Source: Lentzea albidocapillata
Lineage (GTDB): Bacteria; Actinomycetota; Actinomycetes; Mycobacteriales; Pseudonocardiaceae
Direction: 5' to 3'
Assembly: GCF_000719115.1 (NCBI RefSeq)
Contig: NZ_JOEA01000018.1
Location: 76,657-140,656, forward strand
Length of the DNA stretch: 64,000 nucleotides
Every line of letters starts with the position of its first letter. Position 1 is the stretch's first letter. The position numbers and the translations under genes were made by a program. Below, piece after piece: positions 34,204-46,500 of this stretch. Under the pieces are notes generated by a model. The model had not been told where the DNA came from and ran no database searches. It saw only the letters and a program-made list of their open reading frames with translations.

Positions 34204-36235
34204 CCGAGCTGCCGGACCTGATGACGTAGTAGGTGACGGTGGCGCCACTCCAGTAGTGGAACGTCAGCGTCACCCGCGCGTTGTCGTTGACCTCGGCGAA
34301 GAACTCCGGGGTCAGCGTCGTCACGCCGGTGGTGTAGTTCGGCGCGAACGTCCGGTCGAACTCCTTGAAGGAGGTCCAGTTGTGCGGTCCGGCGTTCGAC
34401 CCGTCGGCGTACTTCGCCTCCATCGTGGCGAGCAGGTCGCCGCGGAAGGTCGTCGGGATCGCGAACGAGCCGGTGGTGCCGGTCGCGGCGGACAGCACGG
34501 GCGTGTCGTGGGTGATCAGGTTGACCCGCCACGGCACACCCGCCGAGAAGTGGGCCGTGAGTACGGCGTTCGTGCCGTAGCCACGTGATCCACTCAGCCT
34601 GGTCATCGCCGCGGCGGTCAGGGTGAGCTGGTCGCCCGAGGTCGTGTAGTCGGTGCCCCGCACCAGTTCCGCCGTGCCCTGACGCAGGCCGGTGAACGTG
34701 GTTCCGTTGGTGTTCAACGTGATCGTCTTGGCAGTGACGGCGCTCGACCGGGCGCTGAACACCTGGTCGGACGAGGCCGTGCCGGAGCGGGTGGTCCAGC
34801 TCGACTTGATCTGCGCGGCCAGTTCGGCATCGCTCCACTGCAAGGACGTGCGGCCGAGGTGCTGGCCGTTGTCCCACAGCATCGTGGTGATCTTCTTGGT
34901 GCGCGCGTAGTAACCGAAGTGCTCGAAGAACTTCAGCTTCTCGCCCTGCTCGATCGTGCCGGTGTGGCGGTCGAACCCGAGCAGTCCGTACTCGCCGAGG
35001 ATCACCGGGACGCCGCGCGCGACGAAGGTGTTGTACACGCGGTCGAACGAGTCGGTCAGGTCCTTCTGCGCGGTCGCGTCGTACCGCGTGCCACCGGCCA
35101 CGTTCACGCTGAACGGCCAGTAGCCGTAGTAGTGCACGGTCGCGACCAGGTTCGCGTCGCCGAAGCCGCTGATCGACGTCGCCAGCTCGTCGAGGCGTGC
35201 CTGGTCGGACGAGGTGTGCAGGGTGGGCAGCACCAGGAGGCGGTTCGCGTTGTTGCCGCCGGAGCGCCGCACGATGTCGCGGAAGGACGAGTTCAGCTCG
35301 TGCAGCAGCTGTGCGTTCTGGGCGTCACCCGAGCTGCCGGTGAACTGCGGCTCGTTCACGCTCTCGAACACGAGCTTGCCCGGCGAGTCCCGGAAAGCGG
35401 TGGCCAGCTGCGTCCAGATCGCGTTGTAGCGGGTGAGCACGCCGGTCCGGTTCGACGGCATGGCCGCGATCCACTGCCACGAGTCGTGGTGAATGTTGAT
35501 CATGACGTGGAAGCCGTCCGCCAGCGCCCAGCCGACGACCTCCTTGACGCGGTTCAGGTACGCCGCCTCGATCACGTGGTCCTGGGCCTGGTGCTGGCCC
35601 CACGTGACGGGGATGCGGATGCTCTTGAAGCCCTGTGCCTTCACGTTGTCCAGCAAGGCTTCCGTGACGCGCGGGTTGCCCCAGGACGTCTCGTCGCTCC
35701 CGGTGGAGTCCAGCGTGTTGCCGAGGTTCCACCCCGGCTGCATCGCCGCCACCTGCGCCATCGCGTCGCCCGGCGCCGGGTTCCCGGTGGTGGTCGTCGT
35801 GGTCGTCGTGGTCGGGGGCGTGCCCGGTTCGCCGGTGCACGTGACCCCGTTGAGGGCGAACGACCGCGGCGCCGTGTTGGTGCCGGACCAGCTGCCGTTG
35901 AAGCCGAAGGACACCGAGGCGTTGGGCTCGATCACCGCGTTGTAGCCGGCGTTGACGGCGGTGGTGTCGGCGCCGGACGACGTGACGGTGGCGTTCCAGG
36001 CCTGGGTCACCCGCTGGCCGGACGGCCACGTCCAGGTCAGGCGCCAGCCGTCGACGCGCTCACCGAGGTTCCTGATGGACACGTTCGCGGTGAATCCGCC
36101 GTTCCACTGACTCGGCACCGCGTAGTCCACCTTGCAGCCCGGCGCCGCCGCGGCAGGAGCCACGACCGCCAGACCGATGCTCGCGGCCACCGAGACGAAA
36201 GCCGCCGTGAGCGCGAAGCCGCGCCTTCCGGTCAT
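34187..36235 (-). CDS. Secreted GH5 endoglucanase with CBM2, X2 and CBM46-like modules
   Basis: A 682-residue modular cellulase. Order: signal peptide (1-31), CBM2 (about 33-133, Cys at both ends), Thr linker (137-155), GH5 catalytic domain (156-480), X2-type Ig-like domain (about 488-575) and a C-terminal CBM46-like domain (about 580-682). The acid/base is E295 in ESVNEPQF and the nucleophile E415 in VILGEYG. GH5 with X2 and CBM46 resembles Bacillus CelB-type enzymes acting on beta-glucan and xyloglucan. GGGAGG precedes the ATG at 36235. A CebR-type operator lies 18 bases upstream of the start, so expression is probably induced by cellobiose. Confidence 0.93.
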   Translation of the reverse strand: MTGRRGFALTAAFVSVAASIGLAVVAPAAAAPGCKVDYAVPSQWNGGFTANVSIRNLGERVDGWRLTWTWPSGQRVTQAWNATVTSSGADTTAVNAGYNAVIEPNASVSFGFNGSWSGTNTAPRSFALNGVTCTGEPGTPPTTTTTTTTTGNPAPGDAMAQVAAMQPGWNLGNTLDSTGSDETSWGNPRVTEALLDNVKAQGFKSIRIPVTWGQHQAQDHVIEAAYLNRVKEVVGWALADGFHVMINIHHDSWQWIAAMPSNRTGVLTRYNAIWTQLATAFRDSPGKLVFESVNEPQFTGSSGDAQNAQLLHELNSSFRDIVRRSGGNNANRLLVLPTLHTSSDQARLDELATSISGFGDANLVATVHYYGYWPFSVNVAGGTRYDATAQKDLTDSFDRVYNTFVARGVPVILGEYGLLGFDRHTGTIEQGEKLKFFEHFGYYARTKKITTMLWDNGQHLGRTSLQWSDAELAAQIKSSWTTRSGTASSDQVFSARSSAVTAKTITLNTNGTTFTGLRQGTAELVRGTDYTTSGDQLTLTAAAMTRLSGSRGYGTNAVLTAHFSAGVPWRVNLITHDTPVLSAATGTTGSFAIPTTFRGDLLATMEAKYADGSNAGPHNWTSFKEFDRTFAPNYTTGVTTLTPEFFAEVNDNARVTLTFHYWSGATVTYYVIRSGSSVTGSL

Positions 36236-36252
36236 GACACACCTCCCGAATC

Positions 36253-36266
36253 TGGGAGCGTTCCCA
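36253..36266. promoter_or_regulatory. CebR-type operator upstream of the GH5 gene
   Basis: TGGGAGCGTTCCCA, one base off the palindromic CebR consensus TGGGAGCGCTCCCA, lies just before the GH5 ribosome-binding site. Confidence 0.85.
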
Positions 36267-36282
36267 GGTGGCCGGACTGTAG

Positions 36283-39075
<2,793 letters not shown>

Positions 39076-39082
39076 TGAACCT

Positions 39083-39122
39083 CGGGGCGGGACGTTCTGC
39101 GCGGCACAGGCGTCCCGCCCCG
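39083..39122 (+). terminator. Terminator hairpin after GH9
   Basis: CGGGGCGGGACG (39083-39094) pairs perfectly with CGTCCCGCCCCG (39111-39122) over a 16-base loop, directly after the GH9 stop codon. No T run. Confidence 0.65.
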
Positions 39123-39212
39123 TTCCCATTCGCGGTCGCGCTCTCACGAACCGGACACGCGAGCGTTTCGTCACATTCGATCTGACGGTCGCGGACTCCT
39201 ACGATGGGCGAC

Positions 39213-40235
39213 ATGACGGAGATCGACCGGCAACGACGGCCCGGCCCGCGGATCGAAGAGGTCGCCCGGCTGGCCGGAGTGTCCAAGTCGACGGTCTCCA
39301 GGGTGATCAACGGCGAGCAGTACGTGAGCGCCAAGGCACGCGACGCCGTGCACACGGCGATCACCCATCTCAAGTACAGCCCGAACCAGGCGGCCCGCTC
39401 CCTCGCGGGCAACAAGGCGAACGCCATCGCGTTGATCGTCTCCGAGCAGGGCAGCAGAGTGCTGGGTGACCCGTTCTTCGCGGGGGTGCTGCGCGGCGTG
39501 CACGCGGAGCTGACCGGGCGGCGCATCCAGCTGCTGCTCATGCTGAGCCGGCCGGAGGACCACGACGACCTCCTCGCCTACCTGGCGGGCGGCCACGTCG
39601 ACGGCGCACTGCTGGTGAGCCTGCACGGCGACGACCCGCTGCCGCTCCTGCTCCAGGAGTTCGGCCTGCCGGTGGTGGTCGGCGGCCGCCCACTCGCCGC
39701 GGGCTCCGTCCCGTTCGTGGACTCGGACAACTTCACCGGCGGCCTCGACGCCGTGCGGCACCTGGTCTCACTGGGACGCACGAGGATCGCGACCGTGGCG
39801 GGCCCGCGCGACATGGCGGCGGGCCTCGACCGGCTCAGCGGCTGGCGCCGGGGACTCGGCGAGGCGAGGCTGTCCGCGGACCTCGTGGCGGAGGCCGACT
39901 TCACGCCGGAGAGTGGCGCCCTGGCCATGATGGAGCTGCTCGACCGGGCCCCCGACATCGACGCCGTCTTCGTCGCCGCCGACATCATCGCCCTGGGGGT
40001 ACTGCAGGTGCTGCACGCACGCGGCAGGCGCGTTCCCGAGGACGTGGCGGTCGTCGGGTTCGACGACTCCCTGCTCGCGTCGACCGCGACCCCACCGCTC
40101 ACCACCGTCCGCCAGGACGTCGAGCAGCTCGGCCGCACGATGACGTGGCGGCTGCTGGGTGAGCTGGCGGGCGACACGGGTCTTCCGCCCTCGCTGCTGC
40201 TGCCGACGTCCCTGGTGCGCCGCGCGAGCGCCTGA
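39213..40235 (+). CDS. cebR: LacI-family repressor, CebR-like (copy 1)
   Basis: A 340-residue LacI/GalR regulator. The N-terminal helix-turn-helix contains EVARLAGVSKSTVSRVINGE with the hinge-helix segment NQAARSLAG, and the rest is a periplasmic-binding-protein-like sensor domain. Its order and motifs match CebR, the cellobiose-sensing repressor of cellulase genes. The start at 39213 aligns with the paralogue at 44986; an ATG at 39204 is also in frame. It has its own terminator and lies between the first GH9 gene and cebE. Five CebR-type operators surround it. Which of the two paralogues binds them is not known. Confidence 0.9.
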   Translation: MTEIDRQRRPGPRIEEVARLAGVSKSTVSRVINGEQYVSAKARDAVHTAITHLKYSPNQAARSLAGNKANAIALIVSEQGSRVLGDPFFAGVLRGVHAELTGRRIQLLLMLSRPEDHDDLLAYLAGGHVDGALLVSLHGDDPLPLLLQEFGLPVVVGGRPLAAGSVPFVDSDNFTGGLDAVRHLVSLGRTRIATVAGPRDMAAGLDRLSGWRRGLGEARLSADLVAEADFTPESGALAMMELLDRAPDIDAVFVAADIIALGVLQVLHARGRRVPEDVAVVGFDDSLLASTATPPLTTVRQDVEQLGRTMTWRLLGELAGDTGLPPSLLLPTSLVRRASA

Positions 40236-40260
40236 TCCGGCACCTGCCAGACGTCGTACC

Positions 40261-40285
40261 GCCGAAGGCAGTCCTTCGGCTTTTT
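40261..40285 (+). terminator. Rho-independent terminator after cebR copy 1
   Basis: GCCGAAGG (40261-40268) pairs with CCTTCGGC (40273-40280) and is followed by TTTTT. It is a classical terminator. Confidence 0.85.
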
Positions 40286-40372
40286 CGTGACACGTTCCCT
40301 GTCCTGCCGCCATTCGCTCGAAGCGTTGTGTGCCGGGAGAAGCACGCAGTGTTAACCCATCGGACACTTTTC

Positions 40373-40386
40373 CGGGAGCGCTCCCA
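40373..40386. promoter_or_regulatory. CebR-type operator, distal to cebE
   Basis: CGGGAGCGCTCCCA, one base off consensus, lies 140 bases upstream of the proximal cebE site. The pair could allow looping. Confidence 0.75.
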
Positions 40387-40473
40387 GGTTTCAAAACTGT
40401 GACCTGAGCCATGAACAGCGAGGTCACCCCGCCACCCGGCACCGAAAGTGCCTGGCACGGCCCGAAGTGTGTC

Positions 40474-40503
40474 TTGACACACGTTCGAAGCCGGGACGAC
40501 ACT
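40474..40503 (+). promoter_or_regulatory. Predicted cebE promoter
   Basis: TTGACA (40474-40479), an 18-base spacer and GACACT (40498-40503). The CebR site at 40513 would overlap the transcription start, consistent with repression. Confidence 0.5.
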
Positions 40504-40512
40504 CCTCCCGTC

Positions 40513-40526
40513 TGGGAGCGCTCCCA
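40513..40526. promoter_or_regulatory. CebR-type operator of the ceb operon
   Basis: A perfect TGGGAGCGCTCCCA palindrome between the predicted cebE promoter and its ribosome-binding site. Confidence 0.92.
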
Positions 40527-40558
40527 GAACCCGCCGCCGAGACCAGAGGAGTTCTCCC

Positions 40559-41839
40559 GTGCGACACCGTTGGATCAGCGTGCTGATCTGTGCCGCCGTG
40601 TCCGCCGCCGCCACCACAGCGTGCGGGACAGGTGGGGCCAGTCAGACCGCGGATGGAAAGACCGAGCTGACGATCGCCACGTTCAACGAGTTCGGCTATG
40701 AAGAGCTGTTCGCGGAGTACGAGGCGGCTCACCCGGACGTCAAGATCACGCAGCGCAAGACCGGTCAGGGTCAGCCGCATCACCAGAACCTGTTCACCAA
40801 GCTGGGCGCCGGATCCGGCCTCGCGGACATCGAGGGCGTCGAGGAGGGCTACCTCAGCCAGGTGATGTCGAAGGCCTCCCAGTTCAACGATCTCAAGGAG
40901 ATCGGCCCGAAGATCGAGGACGGGCGCTGGCTGGACTGGAAGACCCAGGCGATGACCACCAAGGACGGCAAGCTCATCGGCTACGGCACCGACATCGGTC
41001 CGCTGGCCATGTGCTACCGCAAGGACCTGTTCGAGCAGGCAGGTCTGCCGTCCGACCCCGAGGGCGTCAAGGCGCTCTTCGCCACGTGGGACGGCTACTT
41101 CGCCGCCGGTGACCAGTTCGTCGCCAAGGTTCCGGGCGTCGCGTGGTTCGACAGCGCCGCGCAGGTCTACAACGCCATGCACAACCAGCTCGAGACCGGC
41201 TACTACGACAAGTCCGACACGCTGGTCGTCGACACCAACTCCGCCATCAAGTCCAACTGGACCGCGGTGACCGCGGCCGTCGCCAAGGGACAGTCGGCTC
41301 GGCTCGGTGCGTTCAGCAACGAGTGGAACACCGGCTTCAAGCTCGGCAAGTTCGCCACCAAGACCTGCCCGTCGTGGATGCTCGGCGTGGTCGAGACGCA
41401 GGCGGGGCCCGAGAACAAGGACAAGTGGGCGGTCACCGACGCGTTCCCGAACGGTGGCGGCAACTGGGGCGGCTCGTACCTGAGCGTGCCGAAGCAGAGC
41501 AAGAACGCGAAGAAGGCCGCCGAGCTCGCCGCCTGGCTGACCGCGCCGGAGCAGCAGATCAAGGCGTTCAAGGCCAAGGGCACCTTCCCCAGCCAGGTCA
41601 AGGCCCTCGAGGCACCTGAGCTGCTGGAGCAGACCAACGCCTACTTCGGCAACGTCAAGGCCGGCGAGCTGTTCGCCACGCAGGCCAAGAAGATCAAGGC
41701 CGCGCAGTACAAGGGTCCGGCCGACGGCCAGATCCAGGAGACGGTGTTCAGCCCGGCACTGCAGTCGGTCGAGCAGGGCAAGAACGCCGATGAAGCCTGG
41801 ACGACCGCCGTCGAGGGCGCGAAGAAGGCGGCCAAGTAG
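40559..41839 (+). CDS. cebE: Cellobiose/cellotriose ABC transporter binding lipoprotein
   Basis: A 426-residue extracytoplasmic solute-binding protein. The signal peptide ends in a lipobox at about TTAC-G, so it is membrane-anchored through a lipidated Cys. The fold is the family 1 type (TELTIATFNEFGYEEL, then GLADIEGVEEGYL), and the sequence matches CebE, which binds cello-oligosaccharides. GAGGAG precedes the GTG start. It heads the cebEFG-bglC-regulator operon. No ATPase gene is present; in Streptomyces the shared ATPase MsiK serves this importer and is encoded elsewhere. Confidence 0.94.
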   Translation: MRHRWISVLICAAVSAAATTACGTGGASQTADGKTELTIATFNEFGYEELFAEYEAAHPDVKITQRKTGQGQPHHQNLFTKLGAGSGLADIEGVEEGYLSQVMSKASQFNDLKEIGPKIEDGRWLDWKTQAMTTKDGKLIGYGTDIGPLAMCYRKDLFEQAGLPSDPEGVKALFATWDGYFAAGDQFVAKVPGVAWFDSAAQVYNAMHNQLETGYYDKSDTLVVDTNSAIKSNWTAVTAAVAKGQSARLGAFSNEWNTGFKLGKFATKTCPSWMLGVVETQAGPENKDKWAVTDAFPNGGGNWGGSYLSVPKQSKNAKKAAELAAWLTAPEQQIKAFKAKGTFPSQVKALEAPELLEQTNAYFGNVKAGELFATQAKKIKAAQYKGPADGQIQETVFSPALQSVEQGKNADEAWTTAVEGAKKAAK

Positions 41840-42798
41840 TGACGGCCACTCTCTCCAAGGTTGACCGCGGGCGAGCGCAGGACGCTCGCCCGCGGCCTCC
41901 GCGGCGGCACCGCATGTCCAATGTGGACGCCAAGATCTCACCGTACCTTTTCGTCGCACCATTCTTCGTGCTCTTCGGGGCGATCGGGCTGTTCCCGTTG
42001 CTCTACACGGCCTACGTCTCCCTGTTCGACTGGGAGGTCGGCGCCGACGAGCCGACGTTCATCGGCGTGGAGAACTACCGCACGCTGTTCGAGGACGACC
42101 AGTTCTGGAACGCGCTGTTCAACACGTTCAGCATCTTTGTGCTCTCCAGCGTCCCGCAGATCGTCATCGCCGTGGTCATCGCGGCCCTGCTGAACGCGAA
42201 CCTGCGGGCCCGCACGGGCTGGCGGATGGGCGTTCTGCTGCCGTACGTCGCCAGCCTGGTGGCGTTGACGATCATCTTCGGCAACCTGTTCGGCCCGCAG
42301 TACGGCCTGGTGAACGACGTGCTCGGCATCCTCGGCATCGACCCGATCGACTGGCAGGCCAGCACGTTCGGCAGCCACGTCGCCATCGCGTCGATGGTGA
42401 ACTGGCGGTGGACGGGCTACAACGCGCTGATCGTCCTCGCCGCCATGCAGGCGATTCCGCGTGACGTCTACGAAGCCGCGCTGGTGGACGGCGCGAGCGC
42501 GCTGCGGCGGTTCTTCAGCATCACGCTGCCGATGCTCAAGCCGACGCTGATCTTCGTGATCGTCACCTCGACCATCGGCGGCCTGCAGATCTTCACCGAG
42601 CCGAAGCTGTTCGAGCCGTCCGGCGGCAGCGGCGGCGGCACGGAGCACCAGTACCAGACCGTCGTGCTCTACCTGTACCAGTCGGCGTTCCAAGGCCTCG
42701 ACCTCGGTTACGCCTCCGCCATCGCCTGGGTGCTGTTCCTGATCGTGATCGCCGTCGCCGGCCTCAACTTCTTCATCACCAGGAGGGCCGTCCGATGA
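41839..42798 (+). CDS. cebF: Cellobiose ABC transporter permease CebF
   Basis: A 319-residue membrane protein of the MalF type with about six helices. The cytoplasmic EAA loop reads YEAALVDGASALRRFFSITLP and contacts the ATPase. The GTG start shares one base with the cebE stop, so translation is coupled. The N-terminal 30 residues are cytoplasmic and rich in Arg and Pro. It pairs with CebG to form the channel for cello-oligosaccharides. Confidence 0.94.
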   Translation: MTATLSKVDRGRAQDARPRPPRRHRMSNVDAKISPYLFVAPFFVLFGAIGLFPLLYTAYVSLFDWEVGADEPTFIGVENYRTLFEDDQFWNALFNTFSIFVLSSVPQIVIAVVIAALLNANLRARTGWRMGVLLPYVASLVALTIIFGNLFGPQYGLVNDVLGILGIDPIDWQASTFGSHVAIASMVNWRWTGYNALIVLAAMQAIPRDVYEAALVDGASALRRFFSITLPMLKPTLIFVIVTSTIGGLQIFTEPKLFEPSGGSGGGTEHQYQTVVLYLYQSAFQGLDLGYASAIAWVLFLIVIAVAGLNFFITRRAVR

Positions 42799-43610
42799 TG
42801 AAACGACCTTCCTTCGCGATCTACGGAATCCTCGGCGCGTTCGTGCTCGGCTCCGCCTTCCCGTTCTACTGGTCCTTCCTGGTCGCCAGCCGGGACAACT
42901 CGGTGCTGACCGGCGACTTCACGCTGATCCCCGGCGGGAACTTCTTCTCCAACGCGGCACGGGTGTTCGACACCGTGCCGTTCTGGAAGGCGCTGGGCAA
43001 CAGCTTCATCGTGTCCGGCACCGTGACGTTCTCGGTGGTGCTGCTCTCGACACTGGCCGGGTTCGCGTTCGCCAAGCTGCGCTTCCGCGGCCGGGGCGTG
43101 CTGTTCCTGTTCGTGGTGGCAACGTTGGCAGTGCCCACCCAGCTCGGGATCATCCCGCTGTACATGGCGATGGCCGAGTTCGGCTGGGCCGGTCGGCTCG
43201 AAGCCGTGATCGTGCCGAACCTCGTCACCGCGTTCGGCGTGTTCTGGATGCGGCAGTACCTGCTCGACGCCATCCCGGACGAACTCGTCGAGGCTGCGCG
43301 GATGGACGGCTGCAGTCTGTGGCGCGCGTTCTGGCACGTCGCCCTGCCCGCCGCCAGGCCGGCCGCCGCGATGCTGGGCGTGTTCACTTTCATGCAGTCC
43401 TGGAACGACTTCCTGTGGCCGTTGGTCGTGCTCAACGCCGACGACCCGACGCTGCAGGTCGCGCTGGAGAAGCTGCAAAGCGGTTACTACGTCGACTACT
43501 CGCTCGTTCTCGCCGGAACCACGCTCGCGACGGTTCCGGTGCTCATCGTCTTCCTCGTGCTCGGGCGGCAGATCGTCGCCGGTGTGATGCAGGGCGCCGT
43601 CAAGGGGTGA
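42795..43610 (+). CDS. cebG: Cellobiose ABC transporter permease CebG
   Basis: A 271-residue MalG-type permease with six helices. The EAA loop is LVEAARMDGCSLWRAFWHVA. The start overlaps the cebF stop by four bases. The length and the ending VLGRQIVAGVMQGAVKG are typical of carbohydrate importer permeases. It is followed after two bases by bglC, so imported cellobiose is hydrolysed by the next gene product. Confidence 0.94.
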   Translation: MMKRPSFAIYGILGAFVLGSAFPFYWSFLVASRDNSVLTGDFTLIPGGNFFSNAARVFDTVPFWKALGNSFIVSGTVTFSVVLLSTLAGFAFAKLRFRGRGVLFLFVVATLAVPTQLGIIPLYMAMAEFGWAGRLEAVIVPNLVTAFGVFWMRQYLLDAIPDELVEAARMDGCSLWRAFWHVALPAARPAAAMLGVFTFMQSWNDFLWPLVVLNADDPTLQVALEKLQSGYYVDYSLVLAGTTLATVPVLIVFLVLGRQIVAGVMQGAVKG

Positions 43611-43612
43611 AA

Positions 43613-44989
43613 ATGGAGAACATTGTTTTCCCACAGGGTTTTCTGTGGGGAGCCGCGACTGCCGCGTTCCAGGTGGAAGGTGCGACCGACGTGGACGGCC
43701 GCACAGACTCCATCTGGGACGAGTTCTGCCGTCAGCCCGGCAAGGTGGTGGGCGGCGACTGCGGTGAACCCGCCGCCGACCACTACCGGCGCTTCGAGCA
43801 GGACGTCGCCATGATGGCGGACCTGGGCCTCAAGGCCTACCGGTTCTCGATCGCCTGGCCGCGCGTGCGACCGGACGGCGGGAAGGTCAACCAGGCGGGG
43901 CTCGACTTCTACCAGCGGCTGATCGACTCGTTGCTGGCGCACGACATCGCGCCGTGGCCGACGCTGTACCACTGGGACCTGCCGCAGAAGCTGGAGGAGA
44001 CCGGCGGCTGGGCGAACCGCGACACCGCCTTCCGGTTCGCCGACTACGCGGCCGCCACCGTCGAGGCGCTCGGTGACCGGGTCGAAACCTGGACGACGAT
44101 GAACGAGCCGTGGTGCTCGGCGTTCCTCGGCTACGCGGGCGGAATCCACGCCCCCGGACGCACCGAGCCCGCCGCCGCCGTCGCGGCCGTGCACCACCTG
44201 CTGCTCGCGCACGGGCTCGCGGCCGACACCATCCGCGCCGCCCAGCCGGACGCCAAGGTGGGCATCACGCTCAACATGTACCCGATCATCCCCGTGGACC
44301 CCGGCAACCCGGCGGACCTCGACGTCGCGCGCAGGCTCGACGGGCTGCAGCAGCGGATCTTCCTGGATCCGTTGCTGCGCGGGGAGTATCCGGCCGACAT
44401 CGTCGCGGACCTCGAGCCGTTCGGCTTCAGCGAGCACGTGCACGACGGCGACCTCGAGGTGATCTCGGCACCGATGGACATGCTCGGCGTCAACTACTAC
44501 ACCGAGCACTACGTCAGCTCGACGCCCAACGGGGAGTCCGGCCCGTCGCCGTGGGTCGGCGTGCAGCACGCCTCGTTCCCGGCCCGGGACGCCCCCATCA
44601 CCGACATGGGCTGGGAGGTCAGGCCGGACGGGCTCACCGCCGTGCTGATGCGGGTGCACCAGGACTACCCGCGGCTTCCGTTGTACATCACGGAGAACGG
44701 CGCCGCGTTCCGCGACGACTTCTCCGGCACCGGTGCGATCGACGACGTGGACCGCACCGGTTTCATCGCGTCCCACCTGCGCGCCGCTCACGCGGCGATC
44801 GAGGCGGGCGTCGACCTGCGGGGCTACTTCTGCTGGTCGCTGCTGGACAACTTCGAGTGGGCAGAGGGGTACGCGAAGCGGTTCGGCATCGTCCACGTCG
44901 ACTACGACACGCAGATCCGCACGCCGAAGATGAGTGCGAGGTGGTACAGCAGGGTGGCGCGCGACAACGCGCTGGTAGCCGTCTCATGA
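43613..44989 (+). CDS. bglC: GH1 beta-glucosidase
   Basis: A 458-residue intracellular beta-glucosidase hydrolysing cellobiose to glucose. The GH1 N-terminal signature FLWGAATAAFQVEGA is present, the acid/base Glu lies in TTMNEPWC and the nucleophile Glu in YITENGAAF. No signal peptide is seen. The ATG at 43613 follows AAGGGG by six bases and starts directly after cebG. Its stop overlaps the second CebR-like gene by four bases. This is the usual last metabolic step of the ceb operon. Confidence 0.96.
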   Translation: MENIVFPQGFLWGAATAAFQVEGATDVDGRTDSIWDEFCRQPGKVVGGDCGEPAADHYRRFEQDVAMMADLGLKAYRFSIAWPRVRPDGGKVNQAGLDFYQRLIDSLLAHDIAPWPTLYHWDLPQKLEETGGWANRDTAFRFADYAAATVEALGDRVETWTTMNEPWCSAFLGYAGGIHAPGRTEPAAAVAAVHHLLLAHGLAADTIRAAQPDAKVGITLNMYPIIPVDPGNPADLDVARRLDGLQQRIFLDPLLRGEYPADIVADLEPFGFSEHVHDGDLEVISAPMDMLGVNYYTEHYVSSTPNGESGPSPWVGVQHASFPARDAPITDMGWEVRPDGLTAVLMRVHQDYPRLPLYITENGAAFRDDFSGTGAIDDVDRTGFIASHLRAAHAAIEAGVDLRGYFCWSLLDNFEWAEGYAKRFGIVHVDYDTQIRTPKMSARWYSRVARDNALVAVS

Positions 44990-46005
44990 CAGAAGGCAGG
45001 AGTCGGCGCCCCGGCCCGCGCATCGAGGAGGTCGCGCGCGTGGCCGGGGTGTCGAAGTCGACCGTCTCCAGGGTGATCAACGGCGAGAAGTACGTGAGCG
45101 AGCGGTCGCGCCAGGCGGTGCACCGCGCCATAGCGCTGCTCGGGTACAGCCCGAGTCACGCCGCGCGCACCCTGGCCGGCAGCAAGGCGAACGCGATCGC
45201 GCTGGTGATCTCCGAGCAGGGCAGCCGGGTGCTCGCCGACCCGTTCTTCGCCGGGGTACTGCGCGGGGTGCACGCCGAGCTCGCCGGGCGGCACGTGCAG
45301 CTCCTGCTGATGATGAACCAGCCGCTCGACGGTGAGGACCAGGTCGCGTACCTCACCGGCGGGCACGTCGACGGCGCCCTCGTGGTGAGCCTGCACGGCG
45401 ACGACCCGTTGCCGAGGACGTTGCACGAGACGGGGCTGCCCATCGTGGTGGGCGGCCGTCCGCTCGCGGGCGGCGCCGTCCCGTTCGTCGACGCCGACAA
45501 CTTCAACGGCGCGCTGGGGGCCGTGCGGTTCCTCATCTCGCTGGGCCGGGAGAAGATCGCCACGATCGCCGGCCCGCTCGACATGGCGGTCGGTATAGAC
45601 CGCCTGAGCGGCTGGCGATGCGGGCTCGCGGAACACGGCATGCCCGTGGAACTCGTGGTGCACAGCGACTTCACGCCCGACAGCGGGGCGCTCGCGATGG
45701 AGGAGCTGCTGCGCAGGGCACCCGATCTCGACGCGGTCTTCGTGGCGGCGGACATCATGGCGCTGGGCGCGTTGCGGGTGCTCCAGGAGCGCGGCTACCG
45801 GATCCCCGACGACGTGGCGGTGGTGGGGTTCGACGACTCCGTGCTCGCGGCGACGGCCGTACCGCCGCTCACCACCGTGCGGCAGGACGTGGAGGGGTTC
45901 GGCCGGGCCCTGACCTGGCGGCTGCTAGCCGAGCTGGCCGGTGAGGAGAAGCTGCCGCAGTCCATGCTGCTGCCCACGTCGCTGGTGCGCCGCGCGAGCG
46001 CGTGA
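44986..46005 (+). CDS. LacI-family repressor, CebR-like (copy 2)
   Basis: A 339-residue paralogue of the regulator at 39213, with a nearly identical helix-turn-helix (EVARVAGVSKSTVSRVINGE) and sensor domain. It is translated with bglC through a four-base overlap, so it would be induced together with the operon it may control. Streptomyces normally has one cebR, so the second copy may have a shifted operator or ligand. The recognition helix (SKSTVSRVI) is the same in both copies, which argues for shared operators. Confidence 0.9.
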   Translation: MTEGRSRRPGPRIEEVARVAGVSKSTVSRVINGEKYVSERSRQAVHRAIALLGYSPSHAARTLAGSKANAIALVISEQGSRVLADPFFAGVLRGVHAELAGRHVQLLLMMNQPLDGEDQVAYLTGGHVDGALVVSLHGDDPLPRTLHETGLPIVVGGRPLAGGAVPFVDADNFNGALGAVRFLISLGREKIATIAGPLDMAVGIDRLSGWRCGLAEHGMPVELVVHSDFTPDSGALAMEELLRRAPDLDAVFVAADIMALGALRVLQERGYRIPDDVAVVGFDDSVLAATAVPPLTTVRQDVEGFGRALTWRLLAELAGEEKLPQSMLLPTSLVRRASA

Positions 46006-46039
46006 TCGTGCTTGCACACCAACGGTTCGATCGCCCCGC

Positions 46040-46056
46040 GTCGAATCGACTCGAAC
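46040..46056. repeat. GTCGAATCGAC-type motif, after cebR copy 2
   Basis: GTCGAATCGACTCGAAC is a close match to the strings at 36313 and (inverted) 48044. Function unknown. Confidence 0.3.
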
Positions 46057-46150
46057 CCATTCGCAGCGGAAGTAATTCCTCCCGGGCCTGAACCAGAGCC
46101 AGGACCAGGCCGTATTACGACATGCGAGTGGGAGAGAGCGGGGGTTGCGG

Positions 46151-46456
46151 ATGCAGGCGGGCCGATTCTTCGACGATTTACCGGACGACGGTCCGGAACT
46201 GCCGGACACAGCGGTGCTGCGCGTGTTGTGGATGACCGCGCAGGGGATGGTGTGGCCGTGGTTGCTGCAGAGCATGTGCCGGCGTGACGCCATCGAGCAC
46301 GCCCTGAAGAGCGAGCTGATCTGGGCGCCGGTCGGCGACCACCTCGGCTACCACATCACGGACGCCGGGCGGCGGCGCATCATGGACTGGTACCAGGAGA
46401 ACCGCCCCGGTACCCAGGACGACTCGGCGCACTGGCGCGCCGTCACGATGCGCTGA
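46151..46456 (+). CDS. Hypothetical 101-residue protein
   Basis: A small protein beginning MQAGRFFDDLPDDG. The C-terminal half (WAPVGDHLGYHITDAGRRRI) resembles the wing of a winged-helix domain, with ITDAGRRR typical of MarR/PadR-like ends, but the full fold is not clear. The ATG at 46151 has a G-rich stretch upstream; a TTG at 46145 is in frame. It lies alone between the ceb operon and the FMN reductase and I do not recognise it. Confidence 0.55.
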   Translation: MQAGRFFDDLPDDGPELPDTAVLRVLWMTAQGMVWPWLLQSMCRRDAIEHALKSELIWAPVGDHLGYHITDAGRRRIMDWYQENRPGTQDDSAHWRAVTMR

Positions 46457-46500
46457 AGCCCTCGACCGGGTCGCAGCCGAGGGACATCAGCGTCTCGTGA